Part shown: positions 1-12,636 of the stretch, in pieces | Layout: each line of letters opens with the position of its first letter | Position numbering within the stretch: the first letter of the stretch is position 1 | Assembly (NCBI GenBank): GCA_947034885.2 | Contig: OX344757.2 | Span: 21,198,001 to 21,262,000 of the forward strand | Direction: 5' to 3' | Length of the DNA stretch: 64,000 bases | DNA from: Thuidium tamariscinum | Lineage: Eukaryota > Streptophyta > Bryopsida > Hypnales > Thuidiaceae | Program-made: the position numbers and the translations under genes | The notes under the pieces: model-generated | The model's database searches: none | What the model was told of the DNA's origin: nothing | What the model saw: only the letters and a program-made list of their open reading frames with translations

Positions 1-398
1 AGTAAAATAAAGGACTTCAAAGTTTATTTTAGAGAAGAGAATCCATAACTACTTGCAAACTAAAATTCTTCATAACTTTTGACTCATTAATCCAAATGGA
101 ATGATTCAAATCTTTCCACATATATATAAATATATAAAACTAATTTCAAAAATTTTATTAAAAAAAATTGATTTTTTTTATCTGCCCGAACTGCCCGAGT
201 TGAGAAACAAACAACATATTGTACAATAACTTTTCAACCATGAAGTCAAAAGTCACAAAAATTGTCGGGCTTTAAAGATATTCCTTGTCCAAACCTTCTA
301 TTAAATTTTGGTCCCAAAATATGGAAATCTCTAGTCACACATACCTACCCAAAATTGCTATGTTGCCAAAAAAGGCACATTGGTCTTTTAGGGGTTAA
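1..398 (-). mobile_element. piggyBac-like TTAA non-autonomous element, cut by window edge
   Basis: The right part of this stretch ends in GGTCTTTTAGGGG followed by TTAA (395-398). That is the same end, in reverse orientation, as the element starting at 27463. Similarity to the reverse complement of about 27463-27885 runs along most of its length, including the stretch around GGCAACATAGCAATTTT. No coding potential is seen. The other end lies outside the window. Confidence 0.7.
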
Positions 399-1303
399 GT
401 ATACACGTGCGTGAACAAGGTATTTAACATGGGACTATTTACCTTCATTATAGTAATTAAGATGATTATATTTTTACATAGAAAGATACCAAGGGCATAT
501 TTTTAATATCCTATGATTTTTTATAAATTCATTCATATTGTTTTTATAGGTGGGCTATCTTGTATACAAAACTTACATGTCTAATTTTTTTCATACCTAT
601 ATAAATAGACACTATAAAACTATTGTCATACATGTATACTTTTTTTTTAATATATATATATATATATATATGCACTACTTATATTGTAGTACAATTTCAA
701 ATGACAAATAAAAGTGTGAAATGCAACATTAGTTTTAAATATTTCTAAATTCTATACCATGTATTCTAAACAATCTGATATGGTGAATAACTCACAACAT
801 GATAAAAACATTTAACATAGTTAAGATGATGAAACTAAGAAAAATACCAATACGAGCAATATAACATCAACATGAAAAATTAACACTCTAAAAACAATGT
901 AGATTAATACCTGAATATGACCTCTACTGTAACATAGAGACCATATATTTTATCCCTCTCTATATATGCATTTGCAATGGTTTGAGTTTAGAATCAATAA
1001 TTAAAAGAGTGTTCATAAAATGCTAGTAAAAAGAAGATGATTTTAAACATTTACAAGCATATGTACAAGTAGTTAAGGCAAATCTAGAGTTTATAGTGTC
1101 AAAGCATGGGAAAGATTCTATACAATTGTTGTAGATCAACAAGTTCTATAGAATAGTAGTTGCTGTAGATAAGAAACTCCACCTAAAATAGAAATCACTT
1201 TGCAACCCCAAACTCTCAAAACAACAAAAGAGAGTAGAAAAAATCACAGCTTGAAATCCTATCCGTCTAACACAAAAATGCATCAAGGGTGTAAGACAAC
1301 AAT
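399..1303. other. AT-rich intergenic DNA
   Basis: No gene is recognisable. An (AT)n microsatellite lies at 650-671. The motif CACGTGCGTGAACAAGG just after the TTAA at 395-398 resembles the ends of the insert described at 34679-36800, which may be chance. Confidence 0.6.
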
Positions 1304-1531
1304 CACTAGAAGAAATCCTTGTTATTTTCAGCGCAGCAGGTCAGGTAGATTGTGTTGAGGCCGCGTTGCTGAAAACGCGGAAAACACACAAAAAAACACA
1401 AAAAAACGCGTTTTCTGTGTTTTTCTGCGTTTTTTCAGCGTTTTCAGGGTTTTCAGCAACGCAATCTCAACACAATCTACCTGACGTACTGCGTTGAAAT
1501 TAACAGCATTTTCAGTGTTTTTCTTCTAGTG
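1304..1531. mobile_element. CACTA-type foldback MITE
   Basis: The 228-bp element starts CACTAGAAGAAA and ends with its inverse, TTCTTCTAGTG. It is flanked by the 3-bp direct repeat AAT (1301-1303 and 1532-1534), the target-site length of the CACTA superfamily. Long internal inverted repeats (CAGGTAGATTGTGTTGAG and its complement, near 1343-1360 and 1466-1483) would fold it into a hairpin. It has no ORF. It is much richer in GCG-containing motifs than the surrounding DNA. Confidence 0.85.
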
Positions 1532-1534
1532 AAT

Positions 1535-3790
1535 TGCAATATTAATGTTTTCAGCAACCCTAGCCGCACACGAGTGGAAGTAAGTTATCCCAAACCTTAT
1601 AACTATTTTTCATTTCTCAATGTGTATTTTGTGTGAACACAAATTGGCCCCATAGTACAACCTCATTGAAAATTTACAACTCAATTTTTCTGTCTTAGAA
1701 CAATAGATTCTCACATTAGTTAACTTATAGATTGTCACATTGTTGGCATACTTATGAAAAGATTGGTATATATAGGCTAACATTATTTGACAACTACAAA
1801 AAATGTAAAGAAAAAAATCCTTAGATTTCCAAGATTGTATAAGTTTTATCATTCACTTAAAAAAATTTGTATACATCTATACTCATTGTACTACAAATTT
1901 TTTGTTTGGACCCTATTTGTAAAGGCTAATTTATTAGTAAAAAATCCTACCAAATGATGTTTTTACATAGCCTAATTTATATATAATAGGCTATGTGGCA
2001 TTTCAAGGACCCTACAATAGCCTTACATATTATATAAAATTTATCTCCTTTGAATTAAATGAACCCTATTTTTTAACTCACATAGATTTCAAAAAATCAC
2101 AAGTTATCTCCTTGGATATAACTTTTGTAAGCAATATTTGCCAAGGTCTCTATAATTTTTGTTTGTTAGCTTGCTTTAAATAAGGTTAATTTTCTTTACC
2201 ATAATTCCAAATTTAAATAAACCCTTCTACATTAAATGATTCAAATTAACTCTTCTTCTTCTTTCTCTTATTAAGTTCTAATTTCATGTATATAAATAGT
2301 TTATGAAATATTTGCTAGAAAGTTTGGCAATGTGCAAAAGCAAACAAAATCTTCTAGATGGTCCTACATCCTAGAAAAATTAGATTAAACTCGAAAGTTT
2401 GAAGTGTTTTTTTCAAGGACACTTTAAGTTCAATTTTATTTCCACTAGTGCTTAGGAATAAAAATACTTGAGCTTAGGCAACAATGAAACCCTATAAAAA
2501 ATTGGGACAAAATTTTCAAAAAATTGCTTAAAATTTATCTACTTAAAGGTATATACTTCTTTCTATTTGTATTTCTAATGGAAAAGTTGTAGAGCATCTA
2601 AAATAATTATACATTAGATTTATTTTTGAACTCAATTTTGATCTTTTTAGAAAAAAATTTTACTCACGATTAGTTTTTTTTATTATAATCATTTTCTTTT
2701 TTTGTGTGTGTAGGGAGGGGGATTAGAGTATCTAATGCTATACTAGAAAAATTAATGATTTAGTTTTTCCCTCTAGAATCTATCTATTTTTGTTTAGAAA
2801 TTAGAAATTAAAATTAAAAAATAAGGATTTTTTCAAAATTATTTTTCAAAATTTCAATTGAATTCTTCAACATTAAAACATTAGATTCATATAGATGAAG
2901 TACAAATTGAAGTGAAGAGCATTCAAAGTCTTATAATCTAGTTTGGCAAAGTATTCAGAAGAACATTCACTTTGCATTAAACCCAAATACCTTGCAATCT
3001 ATGAGTTGAAAGTTTACTATTTTTTTGTACAAATTTTCATAGTAGTCTATTGCAAGATCATATTGTTAGATATGCAAAACCAATAATCAAATTTTTTTTC
3101 TCTTTGAATTAGAAATGGGAGTTTTTTTTTAATGATTTTTGAATAAATATAAGACCTTAGGGGACTTTAAGGATTAATATCATAGAAATAGATTTGCACA
3201 ACCCTTGGCTAGAAATCAATATTCTAGTTTATATCTAAATTTGGTTTAGTTATCAACACCCTTTTGCACACTAGTATCAATATCTTCTTAGGTCCCATGG
3301 CATTGAAAAGTGGTCTTGAAAATGCTTGCAATAGAAATGGTTGAAAATTCATGAAGAATTTGAACTAACCTTGGTAGTAGAGGTTACTAAGTTTGTATAA
3401 ATGAATGTCATGAAGAAGAACAACCTTGAAAATCATATTGTATGTTGAAGTTATTAGGTGAAGAACAACCTTGAAAATCACATTGTATGTTGAAGTTATT
3501 AGGTTTTATACACGACCATGTTTGTTAGTCTCAAAATAATCATGATAATGATGTAAATGATGAGAGATTGAAAGATGTTTCCAAGTAAAATATGCTAATT
3601 TCATGTTTGGCAAGTGGCAAATCATAGAGGACTCAACATGCTTGGATGCTTAAATCTCTAGAATTTGTACATCTCTTATTTATATATATATATACACTTG
3701 CAAATAGAGTTTTCCATGTTTAAAATAAGTGAAATATCAAACATGAGTGTACAATCAATATATATTGAGAATTACCTCAACAAAAGTGAA
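1535..3790. other. AT-rich intergenic DNA
   Basis: I see no coding region, RNA gene or complete transposon here apart from the short tandem duplication at 3415-3504. Small ORFs are short, low-complexity and without recognisable domains. Confidence 0.6.
3415..3504. repeat. 45-bp tandem duplication
   Basis: A 45-bp unit beginning GAAGAACAACCTTG is repeated twice head to tail with a single visible difference (ATCATATTG versus ATCACATTG). The high identity suggests a recent slippage or replication event. Confidence 0.9.
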
Positions 3791-3791
3791 C

Positions 3792-3895
3792 ATAAGGGCA
3801 AAACACCCATTCCCGTCCATATGTAGCAAGGGTGCACATTTTGAAAAATGTGCACCCCTACTACATATGGATGGGAATGGGTGTTCCCACCTTAT
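3792..3895. repeat. Near-perfect 104-bp hairpin
   Basis: The left arm (3802-3841, beginning AACACCCATTCCCGTCCATA) pairs with the right arm (3845-3884) with three mismatches in 40 positions, around a 3-nt loop. Weaker pairing (ATAAGG/CCTTAT) extends the stem outwards. It could be a small foldback MITE or a young MIRNA-like hairpin. No target-site duplication is obvious. Confidence 0.8.
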
Positions 3896-3899
3896 AAAG

Positions 3900-5980
3900 A
3901 CAACAAGTGAAGATTCTATGTACAATTATTGAGAGTAAAATATCTGTATTTCTGCAATAATTGGGCTCCATTTGCCCTCAGCCGGGGTTGGCAACATTGA
4001 TACAAAGATAAGTCCCATGTCTTGAAAATTCTTACACTGTCTATTTTCACAGTAACTGCTGGTGGGACTTGTATTTTAGAGTGTGCCTCTACCAGGGATT
4101 TTCTGGCAAATGCACAAGGTGAATCATAGTCAATTCTGAAATGCAAAAGCTTGATACCATCCTCTTTTTGCTATTTATGGTTAAAATGTCATATGTGGCC
4201 ATCTGTTATGAGAAAAACACAAATTTGCAAGTGATTCCCACAATAATCCTTGTTACCTGAAAAACAGACCTGGGACCTAAAAGTATTAGCATTTTGGTAT
4301 GCATCCCCCACTATGGCCAAAATCAGAATAAGCAGTAGTCCAAAACATAACAATAATATGAGAATATAATTGTGAAACATTGAGGTTCAACAAGATACCA
4401 GGATCCAACTGGTTTATAAATGATCTCATAAATTCACCCACCTAATGGTAATGCAAAGAAACAAGAATTTACACTTACCAACATTGGTAGAAACATTGCT
4501 AATCAGTGACGGAACAGTAGTACATTGTGTAACATTTACTATCATCGGTAAACCAGCTCACGATGAGTACAACCAATGTAGTATGATTTATATACCATAG
4601 GGTTGTTGTGGTTCTTCTTGGACTCAAAATCTTGGGCCGGAGATGTGGGGGTAGTCCAGATGCCAGAAATTTGTTGTAACCAGTTGTCTAGCGAAAGCTG
4701 CACAGAAATTGCAATATATGAGCTGAAAGGAGAAGACTGAGCTCATGAAAAACAACAGAAAACTGGAAAAAAGATGTAACTACGGGGAGACGTTTGCGCA
4801 GGAACAACGGGACTCATGAAGATGTGACTGATATTTGGGGGGGCTTGGACTTCATGTCAGGCATGTATGACAGGATACAAAAGCCTGATCCTATCACCTT
4901 TTAACTGACCCCCGTTACCACTTTGAAATAGCATAAGAAATCATCATACATAGTGATAAAATTTTGTTCTGGAGAAAGTTCGACTCTTGTACCCAAACTG
5001 AACTCTCCAGAGCTTTAGACCAAGCTCGCAATGAAAGCAAACTCCATACTGATTCAAATGCTTGAAGAGACGCAGATAGTATCCTCTACCTTAGAGAAGG
5101 GGTTCGTTAGGATGTTCGCTTGCAGATTCAATTGGTCCACAGGACCCGGTTGGGTAAAAACTAGTAGCAGAATCATGCAAAGTACTTAAATCTGCGACAG
5201 AGCTGCAGACAGAGCTACAGAAGCAGATCCGGAGAGTCCAAGGGCATTCCACTGCAAAACACAACAGCAGAGTTCAGCATGCCGGCATCAACTAGAAAGC
5301 TGAAATAATAGGTTACCAGTTTTACAGGCATCTTCTGCAATGCCATCTCATATTGCAAGAGCAAATTGTGATCATTCTGGATACTCTTGTGAAACTAAGG
5401 CAGACAACTTACCTGCTGAAAAGAAAAGGTTGCTCACTTCGATCCATAGCAATTCAGCTTTATTTCGGGAGCAGTATACAAAGGCATATAGAATCTGCAC
5501 AAAATTGGTTCCAAATTTAAATAACCCAGTTGAGTCCTGCCTCTAACAAACTCGGAATAAGAAAAGAAGATTTAACAGTAAAAACATCTAGTCCAACTTA
5601 GAAATGCATTTGGAACTCCCAGAACATAAACTTTAATAGCTCACCACATGTTTCGGAGTCTTGGGTCGCAAAACAACTGAGTGAGGTCAACTGCAAGCGC
5701 CGGTGTTGAACCTCACAAGCCAGCGATTATCTCAAAACAATTCGACGCCATGAGGGACAATTGATTGCTCTTCATGAAGGAAGGTATGGTGAGTGCCTTC
5801 GATCCAAAGAATATAGTAACGATGAAATAATGGCATCCTCTCAATATAAGGATGCAGAAGAATCAGGAGCAGCGCCCTCAGTAACTAAAGAATCGTTGTG
5901 TCGGACTTCTACAAGAAACTAGTGTCACAAAAAACTAATACTATGATCTTCATCGCTTCAGGTTAATACGGTAACAACAA
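3900..5980. other. 3' flank of the exchanger gene, no assigned gene
   Basis: Base composition here is less AT-rich than in the distant spacers, as expected near a gene. Minus-strand ORFs at 4189-4380 (hydrophobic N-terminus) and 3916-4146 match no family I recognise. Some of the stretch could be 3'UTR of the exchanger or an unrecognised gene. I cannot support a coding call. Confidence 0.4.
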
Positions 5981-8900
5981 TCAGTCTAAGCTCCCCATTG
6001 ATGCCATCTGGGCCACTACAATACTAACCACCATGAATAAGATGTACCAGCCGATCAAGCACTTCCCCCACAGGCGAGTCAACTGGAATTTTGAAGAAGA
6101 TACAACAGAAAGGGTCCCGAGCAGGTTTAGGGAGAGAAACCCAAACGCAACCAAGATTCCAGGGTGGTGATCTAATTGGTACCCCACAGGGTAGTCTTTC
6201 GCAGTTCGTAAGCATAGAGCTGACCCTAACCCTACCAGCATGTTGAACATAGGACCTGCAAAACAACCGGCCACCGCCATTGCGGGTTGGCCAACCCTGG
6301 CAACAGCCACATCGGCCACGAGATCCCCAATGGAGTTCCCCCAAGCAAGCACTGTTAATCCCAACAATGCTGGCGACACGCCGAGAATGATACCTAGTGT
6401 TACTAGGCATCCAAGGAGCTCCCCGGCTATAACAGATATCCAAAACACACTCATGATAAACGCTACAGCTACCGCAAGAAGTTGGCCAGAAGCAGGAGGC
6501 CGTTTCACCGCTAGATAATACGCAGCTCCCATGAACGCTCCCTGCAGCAGTATGAGCACCCATACGGGTAGCCGCAGGGAAGGAGCCAGAAAGACTATGT
6601 GGCGATTGAGGGAAACTAAAGAGGTGAACATGTAGAGCACGAGCAGCGGGCATAGCACCACGTTTGCTGTTCCATAGTTCCTACTCCATTTGGCTGGCTC
6701 AATTTCAGGTATTGTGGACTTCAGCAGTACGGATACAGGCATGTTTAATATCATTATCACCTGCCAGAAGCAGAACAATTCTATGAGATCCAAAATCCAC
6801 CCACGGATGCACCTATATTATACCAAGACTAGGTATTTTCGTGGTATTTGAGATCGCCAGGGCAGATCTACACGGAGTCAAGCTACTGATACTTATACAA
6901 TACAAAAGAATTTACGGTTTATTGCAAAGTTAATCACTCCATGTATGATCCTATGCACAGGACACACCTTCGACTACTTCCAGGTCAGTGTCTGGCATAA
7001 GTTTCCAATATTGAACGTGTGATTACTAGCTTGATGAGAGACAAAGCTGGAAGTGAGGGTAATAAGCATACCTCTTCTGATGGGAGGAGTTCATTCAACC
7101 ACCTCACAGGGCTCATGAACACGTCCCAACATTTCTTGCCCAATGCTTCTTCTGCTTCCGACACCACTTTCACAGGCTCTCCAATTTTAAAGGACGAGAT
7201 ATCGACAGTCACGGCATCCTCTTCAGACATGTCTTTAGTGCCAGAGGCATTGGAGTTCTCCTTGGTCTCAACAACATCCCCTTTCGGTCCCGAAAAAACA
7301 GAATTCACCTCCTTCTTGTCAGTGCAAAGCACCACAACGACAAAGACGACGTAGAAAGAGACCATCCCTACAGCTTGCCAAAGCGCAATCTCGCCTTTCA
7401 GATAGATGATAAAGAGAAGCCCCACGGCACCAAGGTAAAACGACACATCCCGAATAAACGGTGTGGGCTGCAAAGAGAAAGGCGCGGCTGCCAGCGCCAC
7501 TGATCCCACCACAAACGCAGACACAAATGTGCCTGCACTCAGAATGGCACCCAATCCAATTCTCGAGTTGTCACCACCGATTGCGGCCAGGGAGGCAAAA
7601 ATGTCGGGAGCTCCGTTGCCGAGAGCCAGGAGCGTCACGCCACCCATGCTTGGGGTCATCCCGAGAAGCTCCACTAGCCGACGGACCACGGGTGAGAAGT
7701 AATTCTCCGCGGTTTCCGCTAAGATGTAAAAGGCCAGCAAGAGAATTGCGACAAGAACAGGCACTGAAACCCACTTCGCTCCACCCATTCCACAGAAATG
7801 GAGGACAAGGTAGTTCACCATGCTGCGCCCACTGTCGTCAGCGCAATACTTCCGCGCCATTTCACAGCGCACAAGGGGAGATTCGCTTGCCACACTTGCA
7901 CATTCCCTGCGCGTTGATAGACTCGCATGTCAGGAATTAGGGATTCATCTTGACTGGCACCTGACCCCTCAATCCATACCCTTATTTTGCGCATGACATT
8001 GCCAGAAGTTGAAGACCCTTGCGTACAGGAGTATACAGAGACATTCGGTGTGCCAAATGACATATTCGGACAGTTTCTGCCTAGCAACATCGAGAAGAAA
8101 GACAGAGGGATAGTTATCCTAAAAGAAGTGTACGACACTACGACGCATACAAGCATTGGCCCAGGGCCATTTTTCCAACAGCAAAAATGAAGGCAGATTG
8201 CTTAATGCAACATTCTACTAATCAAATACTCCTTAAACCAAAACTCGGGGTGTAAAAGTCATTTAAAACCCTAGACAGCGAACTTCAATTGGTCACTGCA
8301 ATCTCAATACTGAAGAATCAAAACATGGGAGATGGATTGAAAAAAAGCGCATTGTTGCTATCCTTCCAACAAACCTTAATAACTCACAAAAGTTTGACCC
8401 GAACACGACCAAGAATGATCTCATCACTTACGTGTTGAGAGCTCAATTCTTTGAGTTAAAAGTCGTGTTACAGCTCATTAGAAGCGCGTTTTTAAAAGCA
8501 AACAAACTTTGGTTGCAATTTCCGCACAAAATCTCAATTGAGTGCGACAATTGCATAAGCTACCAGATTGAGTTACCAGAGTCGCCTACACCCAACATCC
8601 GGAATAAAATCATCCCCTTCCTATCATTCAAATGAACGGAACCGGCCCTTTTCCCCGGTAAATCAGAAACTGATCTAAAAACAACGCAAAAATACAACAA
8701 TTCTCAATCAACAAGCGCCTCTTCAATCCACACCATTCCTTCAACTGCAAATCATCTACCAATCGCTTCCTTTCTCGCGGAAACCCTAAATGCACACCAT
8801 CTACAGTCAATTGCAGACATCCAATCACAAGGAAAGTTACAACCCCGTACCTGTTTGCATCCTCCTGACCCTCGTCCTTCGCCACCACATCTTCCAGCAA

Positions 8901-9059
8901 CCCCCGATGCTTGTTGTTTCTCACCCCGCCGTGTGCACTATTCTCCACACTTCCCCACCACGAATGTAGACTCGCCACCAGGAAGAAGAGCACAATGCCG
9001 GCGCCCTTGATTTGGAAACGCAATGCACGAGACGATCTGTGGATCTCTGTTGTTGCCAT
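5981..9059 (-). CDS. Cation/calcium exchanger, CCX family (CaCA superfamily)
   Basis: This is a membrane antiporter of the CCX group, which exchanges H+ or Na+/K+ against cations across endomembranes or the plasma membrane. Three exons read on the minus strand: 9059-8851, 7906-7072 and 6760-5981, all with GT-AG borders and compatible phase, giving 607 aa. A Met 8 codons upstream at 9083 is also possible. A hydrophobic N-terminal segment (about residues 20-35) precedes a Cys-rich stretch (ECASV...RCEMARKYC) typical of plant CCX proteins. The alpha-1 repeat has GNGAPD at about 166-171, and the alpha-2 repeat has GNSIGD at about 489-494. Between them lies an acidic hydrophilic loop (about 265-340). 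About 11-13 hydrophobic segments are visible. Length and both ion-coordinating motifs are as expected, so the gene looks functional. The transported ion and the membrane are inferred from the family only. Confidence 0.93.
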
Positions 9060-11640
9060 GGTGCTGCTCACCACTCCTGCCACCGCAAGGGCAGAAGAGC
9101 ATGGTTGCGCGAACGAAGCATACGAGGGGAGAATTCCATAACCAGCAACGGAGATGCTTGGGAAAGGGGGGCTTCACGACTTCACGAGAACAGGGAGGAG
9201 GTTGAATAATTGCAGGTGGGACGAGAGGGAAATGAACGAAGAGACTAGATTGGGATGTTGGAATATTCCGGACGGGAAAGGATCGTGATTTCGGTGAAGT
9301 TATATTCTCACTGAGTAGGAGACTCTATCTGTACCACTTTGTAGTCTCTAGTCTAGGATTAAGGTAGAACCACCTATTCCCGACCTATAGGATGCAGCTA
9401 TTTCCAACCAAGGCTAGAAGAGATTTTCAATGAAAACTTGGAATGTATTTTGGTCCACTTTCAAGGTTGAGACTACTGAGATCATGGCACATGTTTCAAA
9501 GTGTCATAAAGTGTGTGGGAAGTACTAAATAGGAAAATAGTTTCTGCTCTAATCTGAATTGAAAGACTTTAGACATTGCCTATGGGTTCAAAGCACTTTT
9601 TAGCTTCCAAAAATCATAATAAATTTAGTTGTCGGAGTAAAATTATGAAAATTTTGCAATTTCTATATTCCCTATCTTAGTACATGGAAAAAAATTGTAT
9701 ATTGTCATATTTTTCATTATCCGTTTGAGAATTGCTTAAGTAATTGGGTATATGTGGTTCTACCTCAAAATGCCACGTATTATGGGAGTCAAAAATGAAT
9801 TCCAAAGGTCTTCAAAGGCAGTATCAAGGTAGACCAAAATCCATCAATGAGTTAAATATTTTATTTATTTTATTACAGAAATCTAATGCTTTCTAGATTT
9901 GAACATCTATATATGTGAAATTCTTCTCATTAAGGTGTGCCAACCTCCAAACGGGGCCTTGAAGCCTTTTGTTGGCCATTGCTGATAGTATGGAGAGTGT
10001 TGAAGCACTAGTGATCTTTGAAGCCAAAGTTTTTTTTTATGGAGTATTATATTGATACATACATATTGCACACACTATTGTACATTATTGCTAATTGTCT
10101 ACAAACATCTTACAATTGCAATTGTACTTTTTAAATGCTCAAATTCATATCTCATGTCATTGATTAACAATATCCATGTAATAAAATTTGATCACATCAA
10201 ATTTCATTGTCTCACTTTCTACAGCTTTCTTTATCTTTATTCAAGTCTAAAAATAATCTCATTGCTAATAAACTCCTAAATGTCAAAATCATCACATTTT
10301 GGTATCTACAATAACCTTGAAATTAATGAAATTTAATCAAAGTACTATTTTTATTATATTTCTAAAGAATGATAATTCTTCAAGTCTATTGTAATATCAA
10401 CAAAGATATATATTTTTTAAAGTATTTTTTAGTTTTTCTAAGATTTTCATGCAATAGAATGCATCTATCATTGGAGTCAACATTAAAGACTAAATCCTTG
10501 ATCGCATAGCTAAACTGCAAAATCTTTGACTATATCTTTTCTATTGTATTGCTATTTATGAGTGAATTTTTAAAATTTTAATTTCTTAGAGATGATATTA
10601 CTTACATATTATTATTTTTTAATTTCAAATTTCTTTGGAAATTTTCAAATTGCCATAAATTCTTTAAGAAAAAATGAAGAAAATTTATATTGGACATAAA
10701 ACATGCTTAAAAATTTTCAAAATTTCAAAATAAAATTACTAAAAAATCTAATACAAAAAATTTCTTTTTATCATTTTATATTTAGATACTTAGAATCTTA
10801 ATTATTGATCTTCAATAATTAGATGAATTTATAGCTATGAGATGATTGTAGACAATACAAAGTACTTTATAATAATTGTAAAAATCTTAAAAATCAACAA
10901 TTAGTGTAAAGTAGGCACTGTATATGACCTTTTCACAAATGAGCATTTACAAACATCTTAATATTCATTTTCAGTATTAGTTCAAAATTGTTAAATAGGG
11001 TAGAAGCTACACTTTAGAAGCTTTATTTTTTTAGGATCACTTAAGACTTTTATATTTTGAATGTCAAAATCATGTTGTAATAAAAAAAGTTCAAAATACT
11101 TGAAGAATTTGTATGAACCACCTCATGTAAAATTAGAAGACAACTAATATGACTAGAATTTAAACCAATGATGTTGATATAGCATTAATAAAGTTGCACA
11201 TATACAAAAGGAATGAAATCACCTATTCTTAAATATGAAAAAAGACAATTTGACAATGTGAAGGCTACTTTTGTTCCTCAACATCCCTCAAAAGTTAAAT
11301 CAGCTTCATAACAACAAATTCATTGTTGAAACAGAAGACTTCCATTGGATGAATGGTTATCATGCAAATACAGAAAAACAAAAATGTTTTTTTCATTTGC
11401 TTTGTCTAATTGAAGTTCAAATGTTTATAGGTATTGATGCAAGCTACATTGATTTGTCATAATAGTACATGTGACACTTATGTATCAAAATCACACTATT
11501 TTGAATTAGTACACCAATCCTTTGTACTACACCAATTTCCATCAAAATAAGATTTTATGGTGACATTAATTTTATTGGTTACACTAATCCCCTCACTTTA
11601 GGGCAAATCAGTGGACTGCACTGATGGTTGTGTATTCGCA
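9060..11640. other. Exchanger upstream flank and AT-rich spacer
   Basis: The first few hundred bases should hold the promoter and 5'UTR of the minus-strand exchanger; no clear TATA box was assigned. From about 9800 onward the DNA is AT-rich, with no recognisable gene or complete repeat. Confidence 0.5.
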
Positions 11641-12176
11641 CTCACTTGGCGCATTTGTTGTAGGACGTGAGCTTCGAAAGGTGCGTAGTTGTTTCTACGA
11701 TACAGATTCTGGTTAGGTTTCTTCTTTTGTGATTTTGATCATTTCTTCACATAGTTCGGGCAATGCTTTTGAAGTGAATTGGGCTACTTCGGTGACTTGT
11801 AATTGGCAATGAAGAATGAGTTCTCGTGATCTTCTTGTTCTTGGATTTTTCACTTCCACCTCTTGAATCCTTCAGCACTGAGTTTGGTTGGCATTAAAAT
11901 GCAGCTGGTTTCTTTTAGAAATCTGTTTCATCTTTGAGAGCTATTGTTGTTGAGTTCTTGTCAACTAGCTCTAAATCTCATTGGCTTCATCTTTCATCCA
12001 AATTTTAGGATATTTAGTTTTTGGAAGGGTTGTGCTTCCTCCATGCCATGTCATGGGATTAGTTTATTGAAATGCTTTATGTAATTGAGGCTTAGAGAGT
12101 TTTCCTTTTGTTTGATTCAACGCACTTGAGAGACTCTGAATTCCAAGAATGACGCAACAACACTTTCTGTCTTTTA

Positions 12177-12193
12177 AAACCCTAACCCTAACC
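12177..12193 (+). promoter_or_regulatory. Telo-box-like motif
   Basis: AAACCCTAACCCTAACC lies about 450 bp upstream of the F-box start codon. Such telo-boxes occur in promoters and 5' leaders of many plant genes. Here it may be a remnant of the original F-box promoter. A possible 5'UTR intron follows, with a donor near 12291 and an acceptor near 12593. Confidence 0.4.
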
Positions 12194-12636
12194 ATAGCGA
12201 CTTCTTTACAATGATGTGAATTCTATTTTGGAAGTAGAATTAAGGACGGGCATTGAGAGGCTCGACAGTCATTGCAATTTTGTGCTGAGGTATCTATCTC
12301 TTTTCTCTACAACTCGCACACAAAGGTATTGACGTTTGTTCAGTTTGAGGGATTGATGTATGATAGATGTTTTTTATGCAAGATTGCATCTTATTTAATT
12401 GTGATATGAGGAAACTTACTAGATCTGATGTTGGGTGCATGTTTCTTGACTACTAGAATTGTCTCGATGCAATTGTCATCTAATGTGGCAATACGCTAAA
12501 TCATGGAATATCTGAAGTGCTTGAATGTGGTTGTATTACATCATATCACTTTTTATTTGTGTAACTCTGATTTGGGTATTGACTGTGTATAGGCAATGTG
12601 AATTTGGTTTGTTTGCAAAGCAACGTACCGAAAACA

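Noticed and set aside
4189-4380. Hydrophobic 63-aa minus-strand ORF as a small membrane protein
   Set aside because: The hydrophobic start could be chance in T-rich DNA, and no promoter, splice context or homologue is recognised.
5340-5546. Plus-strand ORF of 68 aa as a gene
   Set aside because: No recognisable domain, no conserved context, and it is in the 3' flank of a minus-strand gene.
6024-6653. 209-aa minus-strand ORF
   Set aside because: It is an out-of-frame shadow of exchanger exon 3. The other frame carries the GNSIGD motif.
7461-7940. 159-aa plus-strand ORF
   Set aside because: It is the antisense shadow of exchanger exon 2, whose minus-strand reading has clear CCX motifs.
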